Both the position numbers and the translations under genes were made by a program. Under the pieces are notes generated by a model, which worked only from the letters and a program-made list of their open reading frames with translations, searched no databases and had not been told where the DNA came from. Shown piece by piece: positions 35,331-43,285 of a DNA stretch of 64,000 nucleotides. The first letter of the stretch is position 1; each line of letters opens with the position of its first letter. The DNA is from Pectinatus frisingensis (GTDB taxonomy: Bacteria > Bacillota > Negativicutes > Selenomonadales > Selenomonadaceae), in assembly GCF_015732285.1 (NCBI RefSeq), contig NZ_WIQU01000022.1:305956-369955 (forward strand). Reading direction: 5' to 3'.

Positions 35331-36149
35331 TTATCGTTTGCGGCGCCATTTCTTAAAACCGCGTTCCCATTTGCGTAAAGCTATAAAAAGTATAAACAGG
35401 CGGCTTGTTTTTAAGATAAATTCCCATTTTGACTGATGTGACGGAATAGGGATACGTGGTAAGGCATACAAATCAATATGGAATAAATTGACACCTTCAA
35501 ATATGGCAAAAGCAGCTTTGTAGCCAGTTTTTTTTGCTGCAGCGGCAACAGATTCATTAAAATTTCCATACGGATAACATAAAAAATCACCGTTAGCAGA
35601 TAAAGCATTGGACAATAACTGCCTACTGTCGTGTAATTCATCAATGATTTTGGATTCAGTGCAGTTTGTTAAAAAAGGATGCGTCATTGTATGTGAAGCA
35701 ATTAGCTGACCATGCTGCTGCCAGTCCAGCAATTGTTCCTTGGTCATTGTAATTGTTTTTTCTTTACCAAAATTTTCCCAATTATTTTTTTTGCCTATCC
35801 AGTTGCCAATGGGAAACACAACAGCAGTCATCTTATATTTTACCAATAATGGTAAAGCAGCTGTATAATTATCAGCGTAACCATCATCAAAGGTGAGCAA
35901 AATTGATTTAGACGGTAATTTTTTTCTTATGGCATAAAAATCATACAGCATATTTAAGGTTATAGTATGATAATTTTTTTTATGCAGATAATTCAGCTGC
36001 CAGGCGAACTTTTTTACAGACAAACTATTCCTGTCGTTTTTAACATCTGCGATGCGGTGATACATCAACACTGGTATATAATGGGCTGAACGGGCAATAA
36101 AACAAATGACTGTCAAAATTATAAACAACAGTATTAAAAAAAATATCAT
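35331..36149 (-). CDS. Membrane-anchored polysaccharide deacetylase (CE4/NodB)
   Basis: A 272-residue protein with an N-terminal membrane anchor (about 2-18) and a NodB/CE4 deacetylase domain. The metal-site motifs are TFDDGY (Asp88-Asp89) and SHTMTHP (His153, His157); YPYGNF is the third conserved block. These enzymes remove N-acetyl groups from peptidoglycan or exopolysaccharide outside the cell. I chose the ATG at 36149, 7 bases from tggag; a longer frame has no ribosome site. The C-terminus is strongly basic. Confidence 0.86.
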   Translation of the reverse strand: MIFFLILLFIILTVICFIARSAHYIPVLMYHRIADVKNDRNSLSVKKFAWQLNYLHKKNYHTITLNMLYDFYAIRKKLPSKSILLTFDDGYADNYTAALPLLVKYKMTAVVFPIGNWIGKKNNWENFGKEKTITMTKEQLLDWQQHGQLIASHTMTHPFLTNCTESKIIDELHDSRQLLSNALSANGDFLCYPYGNFNESVAAAAKKTGYKAAFAIFEGVNLFHIDLYALPRIPIPSHQSKWEFILKTSRLFILFIALRKWERGFKKWRRKR

Positions 36150-36177
36150 AATGAAACTCCAATTATTAAATAATAAC

Positions 36178-36203
36178 AATAGCGGCAGGTTACTGCCGCT
36201 ATT
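36178..36203 (-). terminator. Terminator of the zinc-ribbon membrane protein gene
   Basis: A perfect 11-bp GC-rich stem (AATAGCGGCAG with CTGCCGCTATT) and a 4-base loop, then GTTATTATTT on the minus strand. Confidence 0.75.
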
Positions 36204-36250
36204 TATAATCATGTAAGCAAAAATGATAAGGTAAATGACATTTTTATCGT

Positions 36251-36592
36251 TTAATGCAAAATTTTAAAGATAACCCATACTATAAAAATTGACAATAAAG
36301 CTATTGATAAAAATGGTAAGGCTACAAATATCATAAAAGCCATTGCTGCTAAAATGATTAATCCGATAGTAAATCGTGACATCCAACTGTTTTTAGAAGA
36401 TATATTCCAAATGTGATACTGTCGATAATGTGGTCTGGCATGGCTGTGCTGGCGGTTATTTTCCTCTTCTATGGTCACACCGGAATAATTATCTTTTTCG
36501 CGTTCAGTCATCACAGAAACACCATTGTCAAAACCACAGTAAGGGCATGTAGACGCATCACCAATTTCTCTTTTGCAATTAGAACAAATCAT
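36251..36592 (-). CDS. Small zinc-ribbon membrane protein, unknown function
   Basis: A 113-residue protein with an N-terminal zinc ribbon (CSNC and CPYC, residues 3-6 and 16-19) and two hydrophobic segments near the C-terminus (about 70-90 and 93-112). The middle is His/Arg-rich. It belongs to the broad zinc-ribbon plus transmembrane group and no function can be assigned. It is monocistronic, with an aaggag site before the ATG. Confidence 0.75.
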   Translation of the reverse strand: MICSNCKREIGDASTCPYCGFDNGVSVMTEREKDNYSGVTIEEENNRQHSHARPHYRQYHIWNISSKNSWMSRFTIGLIILAAMAFMIFVALPFLSIALLSIFIVWVIFKILH

Positions 36593-36620
36593 ATTTTTCT
36601 CCTTGCTGTTAAGAATAAAC

Positions 36621-36663
36621 AGCAGATATATTATCTGCTATAAATAATATATTATTTTATAGC
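36621..36663 (-). terminator. Hairpins after dusB
   Basis: Two overlapping stems: AGCAGATA/TATCTGCT with a 3-base loop (36621-36639), and GCTATAAA.../...TTTATAGC (36637-36663). On the minus strand TGTTTATT follows the first. They are mutually exclusive in part. Confidence 0.5.
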
Positions 36664-36728
36664 TTATACTTGCAGTTTCTTATATTCTATCACATAATAG
36701 GTATTTTTATGAAGACATATGATACTTT

Positions 36729-37706
36729 TTAGCAAATATCTTTATTGTACTTTTCCATTTCATTAAGAATGACAATAAAATCGTTTCGTGTCTGTGCTAA
36801 ATTGAATTGCCGGCGCAGTTCAGCTCCGCCGGGTAAACCACGCGTATACCATGTGGCATGCTTACGCATTTCACGCGGTCCTATATAACTGCCTTTTTTA
36901 GCCAAAAGCATGTCAAGATGTTCGAGTATAACCATTTTTCTTTCTTGAATGGTAGGGTCAGGCGGCTGGTGACCGGTTCGTAAAAATTCACTGAATTTAT
37001 GAAAAATCCATGGATTTCCCTGCGCTGCGCGGCCAATCATGACTGCATCGCAATGAGTCTGAGCAAAAATAGTCATCAAATCATGGCATGTTCGTATATC
37101 ACCATTGCCAATGACCGGAATTTTAACTATTCGTTTTACTGCGGAAATAATTGGCCAGTCAGCATTACCACTGTAAAATTGTTCGCGTGTTCTACCGTGT
37201 ATGGCTATTGCATCCATTCCGGCCATTTCAGCCAATTTTGCCATGTCCAGTATATTTATATGTTCATCATCCCAGCCCTTGCGCATTTTTACTGTCACAG
37301 GCAGACTGACAGCTTTTTTCACAGCCGTCATTATAGCAAAAGCTCGTTGTGGATCCAGCATTAAGGCAGCGCCTTCATGATTTTTTACTATTTTAGGAGC
37401 AGGACATCCCATATTAATGTCAATTATATCGGCACAGCCGCACGCTTCTACGTATTTAGCAGCTTCCGCCATGCTTTCCGGGGTTTCACCAAATAATTGT
37501 AAAGTCAAGGGATGTTCGCGTTTGTCAGTCTCAAGCATTGACAATGTATGCTGATTCTTGAAATGGATTCCCTTATCGCTGACCATTTCTGAATAAACCA
37601 GACCGCAGCCCATACGGTGGGCTAAAATACGGTAGGCAGTATCAGTTACACCTGCCATTGGTGCTAAAAAAACAGGCGTATCAATTTGTAAATTACCAAT
37701 AAACAT
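36729..37706 (-). CDS. dusB: DusB-family tRNA dihydrouridine synthase
   Basis: An FMN-dependent enzyme that reduces uridines in the tRNA D-loop. At 325 residues it has the TIM-barrel Dus motifs: PMAGVTDTAYR near residue 17, INMGCPAPKI with the catalytic Cys near residue 100, VTVKMRKGWD near 140 and IHGRTREQFYSG near 170. A ribosome-site-like aggag sits about 19 bases upstream of the ATG, further than usual, so initiation may be weak or coupled to coaX. It is the third gene of birA-coaX-dusB. Confidence 0.92.
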   Translation of the reverse strand: MFIGNLQIDTPVFLAPMAGVTDTAYRILAHRMGCGLVYSEMVSDKGIHFKNQHTLSMLETDKREHPLTLQLFGETPESMAEAAKYVEACGCADIIDINMGCPAPKIVKNHEGAALMLDPQRAFAIMTAVKKAVSLPVTVKMRKGWDDEHINILDMAKLAEMAGMDAIAIHGRTREQFYSGNADWPIISAVKRIVKIPVIGNGDIRTCHDLMTIFAQTHCDAVMIGRAAQGNPWIFHKFSEFLRTGHQPPDPTIQERKMVILEHLDMLLAKKGSYIGPREMRKHATWYTRGLPGGAELRRQFNLAQTRNDFIVILNEMEKYNKDIC

Positions 37707-37742
37707 GTCTTGTTTGTTATGTATGCTCCTTAATATAATAAT

Positions 37743-38507
37743 CTATTTATTTCTTTCATATAGTACACGCAGTCCGGTCAATGTAAGAAAATGATCTGTC
37801 TTGTCTATCGTTTTGGATTCACGTGCAATCATATTGGCAAGTCCGCCGGTTGCCACCACTTTCATTTCTGTATTTAATTCTTTTTTCATACGGCAGACAA
37901 TACCATCAATCTGTCCAACGGCACCAAATATGATACCGGCTTGTATACCTGTTATTGTGTTATGGCAGATGACAGCCTTGGGGGTAACCAGTTCAATACG
38001 TGGCAGTTTAGCAGCGCGTTGGAATAAAGCTTCACTTGAAATGCCGATCCCGGGGGCAATAGCCCCGCCCAGAAAATCCCCGTTTTTACTGACTACATCA
38101 AAAGTCGTGGCTGTTCCGATATCAATAACGATCAAAGGTCCGCCGTATTGCTCAAAGGCACCAAGCACATTAACGATACGGTCCGCGCCGATATCACGGG
38201 GATTCTCATATTTTAACTTTATGCCGGTTTTGATACCGGGTCCCACTAAAAGCGGTCTTATGCCAAAGTAACGCTGGCACATTTTTATTATAGGCACAAC
38301 CAGAGGCGGAACCACTGATGAAATGACAATTGCGGTGATGTCAGACATCGAGATACCCTGAAAACGAAATAATTCATTAATCAGCATCCCGTATTCGTCA
38401 CCTGTTTTTTGACGGTCAGTCGAAATGCGCCAATGATGCATCAATCTTTTTCCATCATACGTACCTAAAACTATATTGCTATTACCAATGTCGAATACCA
38501 ACAACAT
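37743..38507 (-). CDS. coaX: CoaX, type III pantothenate kinase
   Basis: Phosphorylates pantothenate in the first committed step of coenzyme A synthesis; type III enzymes need a monovalent cation and are not feedback-inhibited by CoA. Motifs seen: [11 protein letters not shown] near residue 5, [12 protein letters not shown] near 100 and [13 protein letters not shown] near 126. At 254 residues it is full length. It lies between birA and dusB in the same orientation, as in many Firmicutes. Confidence 0.95.
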   Translation of the reverse strand: MLLVFDIGNSNIVLGTYDGKRLMHHWRISTDRQKTGDEYGMLINELFRFQGISMSDITAIVISSVVPPLVVPIIKMCQRYFGIRPLLVGPGIKTGIKLKYENPRDIGADRIVNVLGAFEQYGGPLIVIDIGTATTFDVVSKNGDFLGGAIAPGIGISSEALFQRAAKLPRIELVTPKAVICHNTITGIQAGIIFGAVGQIDGIVCRMKKELNTEMKVVATGGLANMIARESKTIDKTDHFLTLTGLRVLYERNK

Positions 38508-38531
38508 TTTCAGTTATACTCTCCTAATTGT

Positions 38532-39506
38532 TTATTTTGCTGAACGTATGGAAACATCTCCAGCCAATACCCGTACTACTTTTTTACCTGTATCAATTAG
38601 CAAAGCCCCATAATCATCGATGTCAATGGCTTTACCGTAAAAAGTTTCATTCACGCTAATGACCTTCACATTATTGCCTAAGGTTACTGAGTATTTTTTC
38701 CATTCAGCAAGAATTGTCGAAAATCCATATTGTTTAATATCATAATAGGCTCTTTCCAATTCCAACAGTATCTGCGCCAGCAACGATGCCCGTGATACTT
38801 TGACACCGGTAATCTGCAGCAGTGATGTGGCAATTTGGCCAATATCAGCCGGCATGTCCTGTTCGCTGATATTAACATTAACACCCATACCGATAATGAC
38901 ATAGTTTATCCTGTCCATTTCAGCATTCATTTCGGTTAATATACCTACTAATTTTTTGCCATTATACAAAATATCATTTGGCCATTTTATCCCGACTGCT
39001 ACACCGGTAATGGCTGATATTGCCTTAGTGATTGCCACTGCAGCCATAAGGGTGCATTTTGGTGCCTCCTGTGGTAGAAATTGCGGACGCAGGATAATTG
39101 AAAACCAAATTCCCTTTTGTGAAGGAGAGAACCAGCCTCTGCCAATTCTTCCTCTGCCGCTGCCTTGCGCTTCACTTACGATGACGGTGCCTTCAGCTGC
39201 ATCTTCTAAGGCAGCTTTTTTTGCGGCATTATTTGTGGAATCAACAGTTTTATAATATTTTATTTCATTGCCCAAAAATTTTGTTTGTAAAACAGCTTTT
39301 ATTTCACCGGGGGTAAGTAAGTCCGGAGCGCTGATAATACGGTATCCGCTGCGTGATTTACTATCAATATTGTATCCTTCTTTTCGTAAAATACAGATAT
39401 GTTTCCAAATGGCAGTGCGTGAAACAGAAAGTTTCTCTGCCAGATAGGCTCCCGACACATATTCACCGTTAGCTTTATGTAAAATAGTTAAAATTTCCGA
39501 ACGCAT
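38532..39506 (-). CDS. birA: BirA, biotin-protein ligase and biotin repressor
   Basis: Bifunctional BirA: it attaches biotin to acceptor carboxylases and, as biotinyl-AMP-bound dimer, represses biotin genes. The 324 residues have an N-terminal winged helix (about 1-60, SVSRTAIWKHI), the catalytic domain with the biotinyl-AMP loop GRGRIGRGW near residue 118 and KWPNDILYNGKKLVG near residue 175, and the SH3-like C-terminal domain. Because the DNA-binding domain is present, it can regulate; a matching operator lies in front of bioWF at 47941-47978. It is the first gene of the birA-coaX-dusB operon. Confidence 0.95.
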   Translation of the reverse strand: MRSEILTILHKANGEYVSGAYLAEKLSVSRTAIWKHICILRKEGYNIDSKSRSGYRIISAPDLLTPGEIKAVLQTKFLGNEIKYYKTVDSTNNAAKKAALEDAAEGTVIVSEAQGSGRGRIGRGWFSPSQKGIWFSIILRPQFLPQEAPKCTLMAAVAITKAISAITGVAVGIKWPNDILYNGKKLVGILTEMNAEMDRINYVIIGMGVNVNISEQDMPADIGQIATSLLQITGVKVSRASLLAQILLELERAYYDIKQYGFSTILAEWKKYSVTLGNNVKVISVNETFYGKAIDIDDYGALLIDTGKKVVRVLAGDVSIRSAK

Positions 39507-39844
39507 TTAAACATAACCTTCTTTTGATATATAATAATACACTCGTAATCTCAAAATTAATTTTTGATTTGCCTGCGGCACAAATATCTGATGCATAGTT
39601 TAAATGTGCAATATAGCAACATACACTTCACTGTACCTGGACAGTTTCTTATTTTTCTTGCAGACAGATAAATTCCGGTAAGCATTGTCTTTATAAAAAC
39701 ATTACACATAGTTCGTCCCAAATATATTATTAATCATACCCTATGAGTTTTATTTTCGCAAGAAAAATAAACTGGCAAAATTATTTTAGGATTGTTATAA
39801 TGAATTTATCAGTTAAACTTTGAGAGGAGTAATTAATAAAATAC
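39507..39844. other. Intergenic region between birA and a CE4 deacetylase
   Basis: About 340 bases between divergent genes. It includes an extended -10 promoter for the deacetylase (39793-39801) and, on the other strand, weak -10-like AT stretches before birA. No BirA-type operator, riboswitch or open frame is seen in it. Confidence 0.55.
39793..39801 (+). promoter_or_regulatory. Extended -10 promoter of the CE4 deacetylase gene
   Basis: TGT-TATAAT with CTGGCA 18 bases upstream as a weak -35. The start codon is 43 bases downstream. Confidence 0.55.
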
Positions 39845-40657
39845 ATGCGCTATTCATTGATCAAAAAAATTGTTCTCATTATTTTTTTATGTTTTATTCC
39901 TGTGATATTGACCAGTCCGCATGTTGTTTCGCAGAACAGCACGGCATTGGAAAATACCGGACAGGACGGTATTATCGTTTTAAATTATCATAAAATAGAC
40001 GATGTCAATATATCTCTTTCTGTAAGGCCGGCGGATTTTGATAAACAGATGGCTTATTTAAAAAACAATGATTACAATGTAATTACACCGGATGATCTTT
40101 ATGAAAATCTTGAACAAGGTAAAGAATTGCCGCCCAATCCTGTCCTTATAACTTTTGATGACGGTTATGAAGACAATTATAAAAATGCCTATCCCATATT
40201 GAAAAAATATGGTTTTACTGCAACTGTTTTTGTAATAACAAGTTTTTTAAATAAATATCCTAATTATCTGACATGGGATCAATGCAGGGAATTGAAAGAA
40301 AATGGTTTTTATATTGAATCACATACGGTTACACATCGCTCTTTGACGGAATTGACTAACGAACAAATAAAAGATGAGATTGTTCAATCAAAAGCGGCCC
40401 TCGATAAAAACTTGGGGCAGAATACATATTATTTTGCTTATCCTACTGGTACTTATAACTTATATATAGCGCAAATGCTTAAAGATGCAGGTTATCGCGC
40501 AGCTTTTACGATAAAATATGGAACAGCAGAAACCTCAAGTAATATTTTTGCTTTGGAGCGAATACCGATTTTTCATACGGCTGATACGTTCAGTTCCTTT
40601 TATCGCCGTTTAAATTATATTCCGTTATTTGAAAAATTAGGCTGGATAAAAAGCTGA
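39845..40657 (+). CDS. Secreted polysaccharide deacetylase (CE4/NodB)
   Basis: A 270-residue exported CE4 deacetylase with a signal peptide or anchor (about 5-26, IKKIVLIIFLCFIPVIL). Metal and catalytic motifs: TFDDGY (Asp105-Asp106), SHTVTHRS (His160, His164) and AYPTGTYN. It resembles the other deacetylase in the window (35331-36149) in domain plan but not closely in sequence. The ribosome-like gagagg lies 15 bases from the ATG, further than usual, and no better start is seen. It is a single-gene unit ending in a perfect terminator. Confidence 0.87.
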   Translation: MRYSLIKKIVLIIFLCFIPVILTSPHVVSQNSTALENTGQDGIIVLNYHKIDDVNISLSVRPADFDKQMAYLKNNDYNVITPDDLYENLEQGKELPPNPVLITFDDGYEDNYKNAYPILKKYGFTATVFVITSFLNKYPNYLTWDQCRELKENGFYIESHTVTHRSLTELTNEQIKDEIVQSKAALDKNLGQNTYYFAYPTGTYNLYIAQMLKDAGYRAAFTIKYGTAETSSNIFALERIPIFHTADTFSSFYRRLNYIPLFEKLGWIKS

Positions 40658-40670
40658 TTTATATGAATTT

Positions 40671-40716
40671 ATGGTATACAAAAAGGGCAGATTATTCTGC
40701 CCTTTTTGTATACCAT
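40671..40716. terminator. Bidirectional terminator between the deacetylase and the regulator gene
   Basis: A perfect 20-bp inverted repeat with a 6-base loop (core CAAAAAGGGCAG), carrying A- and T-runs in its arms, between convergent genes. Confidence 0.9.
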
Positions 40717-40717
40717 A

Positions 40718-42628
40718 TTATTTTTTTACGCCATATTTTTTGATATAACGATACAAAGTAACTCTGCTGACGCTTAATAGATTAGCCAGACGGCTGATAT
40801 TGCCACCGGCGGACTGCCAAGCACTCATAAATATATCCTTATCATCTTTCCATTTACTGTCTGGCTTTATGTTACCCATGAGGTTTATGTCTTCAGCATA
40901 GATAGTATCATCAATAGTGGTAAATACGGCATTTTCAATAACACCCTGCATTTGTTTGATGTTACCTGGCCAATCATATTCTGATAACAGCTTTATTGCT
41001 TCGCTGCTGAGCTGCTTCGTACTTAATTTGTGCTGTGCTGACAGTTCCTTTAAAATACTTTCCGCCAACAAAGGTATGTCATCTCTGCGGCTTCTCAATG
41101 GAGGCACATGAATGATACTATGCGAAATTATCTCAAATAAACGTTTATCAAATAGATTTTTTTCACATAAACGACGCAGATTACTGTCTGATGAAGCAAT
41201 TATCCGCACATTGATGCTGCGTTCCACATCTTCACCGATACGGCAGATCTTTTTGTTCTGCAAGGCATCGGCAAGTCGTTCAGCTGTTTGTAACGGTAGT
41301 TTTTCTATTTCGTCAAGTAATAAAGTGCCGCCGCTTGCCAGTTCTAATTTTCCGGGATGACTCAACTCCTTGCCCATTTTGGCTCCAAACAATTCTTGTT
41401 CTAATAATTCCGGTGTTATATCACTGCAATTTAATGATATAAGCGGACCATGTGAACGAGAACTTGCCATATGGATGCCGTGTGCCAGACGCTGTTTACC
41501 GGTACCGGCTTCCCCCTGCAACAGGATATGATAATTTTTTTTAGCGGCTCTTGCTGCACGCTCTTTCATTAATTTACAAGACGAGCTGATGCCGACAATG
41601 GTATCCAGACTGTATTTTGCTGTATAACCGGCAGCATGAGCTACCAGCATACGCAGATCTTCGATAGGCATGGTAACGGCCACAACACTGTCGATACTGC
41701 CGTCATTACTGTCTTTTATCGGAACTACTGTCGTAATATCTTCATAGGTTTTTACCTGGGTAGTCCAGGTTATTTCCTGATTAATGCACGATACCCCTTC
41801 GAAGCCTTTATAAATGGGTGTATGCTTATAATTTAATACCACATCGTTGAGATTTAAGGTTTTCTTTGCCTGTTCATCAATAGCACCTATACCGGCGAGA
41901 CGAGAAATTCCTAATTTATTGGTATAGGCAACGTCACCATTTTTAAGAATATGATATACGGCAAAAGGTGTAGCATTTAATATTTCTTCTTGTGCCTGCA
42001 AAAACATTTTTTGTTTTAAATGTATTTCCATACCGGTCTTAATTGCCATCAGTAAAGCAATTATCCCGTCCTGCGGCAGCTTATCATAATCGCGGCACAA
42101 AACAGTGACTATGTAAGCTGTATTGCCACACACCATAATCGGTGCAGAACCCGTATCACAATCATGATATTCCTTAAACCATATTTCCGGTCCGAACATC
42201 CAGAACAAACTTTTATATTTAGCCGTGATATTGGAACTGAACGTACCAACAGTTTTTTCGTCTAAACAAATGCCTTCAATTTTTTTAGAAAGCAATCGAT
42301 TGTAAGGGGAAGAATAATTTTTCAATACTGTGCATTCACTATCGAGTAATAGCAGGCAAATATCATATTCCTGCAGAAAATCTTTTATCCCCTCAGTAAA
42401 ATCCTGCATATATTCCATTGCAGCATTGTGATGTGCTTGAAGTGCCTTTAAATTTTCTTTGTCCATTCCATTTACATCATTAAATTTTTTTGCAGCTATC
42501 GTAAGTCCTTTGCTTTCCTGCCACGAATCAGCAATCCATGGATGCACGTTAGGATCAATTACACCGCTTTCCATGAAACTATTATAATAATTCGCTAATT
42601 TTTCTCGGTTGCGATTTTGTCTAATCAT
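40718..42628 (-). CDS. AcoR-like enhancer-binding-type regulator lacking the GAFTGA loop
   Basis: A 636-residue transcriptional regulator with the plan of AcoR-type sigma-54 activators: an N-terminal GAF-like sensor (about 60-200), a PAS domain (about 210-300), an AAA+ domain (about 335-560) and a C-terminal Fis-type helix-turn-helix (about 600-636, GGNISRLANLLSVSRVTLYRY). Walker A (GEAGTGKQRLA) and Walker B (GTLLLDEIEKLP) are recognisable. However, the segment between ELFG and GKLE reads AKMGKELSHP, about four residues shorter than usual and without GAFTGA, the loop that contacts sigma-54. The arginine-finger FRxDLFYRL region reads FDKRLFEII. It is therefore unlikely to be a normal sigma-54 activator. 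Start codon context is weak. Confidence 0.85.
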   Translation of the reverse strand: MIRQNRNREKLANYYNSFMESGVIDPNVHPWIADSWQESKGLTIAAKKFNDVNGMDKENLKALQAHHNAAMEYMQDFTEGIKDFLQEYDICLLLLDSECTVLKNYSSPYNRLLSKKIEGICLDEKTVGTFSSNITAKYKSLFWMFGPEIWFKEYHDCDTGSAPIMVCGNTAYIVTVLCRDYDKLPQDGIIALLMAIKTGMEIHLKQKMFLQAQEEILNATPFAVYHILKNGDVAYTNKLGISRLAGIGAIDEQAKKTLNLNDVVLNYKHTPIYKGFEGVSCINQEITWTTQVKTYEDITTVVPIKDSNDGSIDSVVAVTMPIEDLRMLVAHAAGYTAKYSLDTIVGISSSCKLMKERAARAAKKNYHILLQGEAGTGKQRLAHGIHMASSRSHGPLISLNCSDITPELLEQELFGAKMGKELSHPGKLELASGGTLLLDEIEKLPLQTAERLADALQNKKICRIGEDVERSINVRIIASSDSNLRRLCEKNLFDKRLFEIISHSIIHVPPLRSRRDDIPLLAESILKELSAQHKLSTKQLSSEAIKLLSEYDWPGNIKQMQGVIENAVFTTIDDTIYAEDINLMGNIKPDSKWKDDKDIFMSAWQSAGGNISRLANLLSVSRVTLYRYIKKYGVKK

Positions 42629-42635
42629 TATGTTC

Positions 42636-42660
42636 TTGCGTCCAAATACATTTGACGCAA
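42636..42660. promoter_or_regulatory. Possible operator upstream of the AcoR-like regulator
   Basis: TTGCGTC, 11 bases, GACGCAA: a perfect 7-bp inverted repeat with two helical turns between half-site centres roughly spaced (18 bases). It ends 8 bases before the regulator start codon, so autoregulation is plausible. Confidence 0.45.
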
Positions 42661-42870
42661 AATGTACACCTCTATTCTTTATTTTTAATAAAACTTAACA
42701 AGACATATGTTATATTGTAGCAATCATTGGCAAAAGTATCAATCCATATTTAGAAAAAAACTGTTATTATTTTATGAATTTTATAAATATATTATAAAAA
42801 ATTGCGATATTACACGATAATATAAAATATATGCTATAATATAAAAAATTAATAAAAAGGATTGATGTTA

Positions 42871-43203
42871 ATGTCACGCTATTCAAAGCGTATTAGTGAA
42901 AAAATTGAAAAGACAAAAAGTACTGCCAATCCGCCGGAAAAAAAAGCCGGTCGTGATATTCTCCTGCTTATTTTAATCGCAGTAAACTTTTTATTTCTTA
43001 TATTAGGCTGGTCACAGGCACTTATAATTGATAAGGCGATTTATATCTTATTGGAATGTTCCTTGATATCAATTTATGCTTACAGACATGCCAGACTCAA
43101 TGAAAAAAATACTGAACGATTGAAATACATGGGCCTTACTTTTATGGGCATTGCCTTTGCCTGCTTTATTTATAGTGCCTATATACGTTATTTTGCAAAT
43201 TAA
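42871..43203 (+). CDS. Small integral membrane protein, unknown function
   Basis: A protein of about 110 residues with a basic, Lys-rich N-terminus and three hydrophobic segments (about 30-48, 52-68 and 85-105 in the longer reading). No known domain is recognised. The aaaagg ribosome site fits the ATG at 42871 (10 bases) or the one at 42865 (4 bases); I chose 42871. It is divergent from the regulator gene and ends at a terminator shared with dnaX. No functional assignment is possible. Confidence 0.65.
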   Translation: MSRYSKRISEKIEKTKSTANPPEKKAGRDILLLILIAVNFLFLILGWSQALIIDKAIYILLECSLISIYAYRHARLNEKNTERLKYMGLTFMGIAFACFIYSAYIRYFAN

Positions 43204-43230
43204 GCTGTTTAATTTGCAGCAATACGGTAT

Positions 43231-43269
43231 CAAACAGGCTGCCGGCATTTGGTATTGGCAGCCTGTTTG
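43231..43269. terminator. Terminator-like hairpin between a small membrane protein gene and dnaX
   Basis: A perfect 13-bp stem (CAAACAGGCTGCC) around a 13-base loop that can itself pair partly. It lacks a long U-run on either side but separates convergent genes. Confidence 0.65.
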
Positions 43270-43285
43270 GATTTCACAAATTTTA

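Noticed and set aside
42657..42670. GG-10-GC spacing on the minus strand resembling a sigma-54 promoter ahead of the AcoR-like gene
   Set aside because: Only the invariant dinucleotides and TTTTGC agree; the TGGCAC half is poor, and the adjacent inverted repeat explains part of the match.
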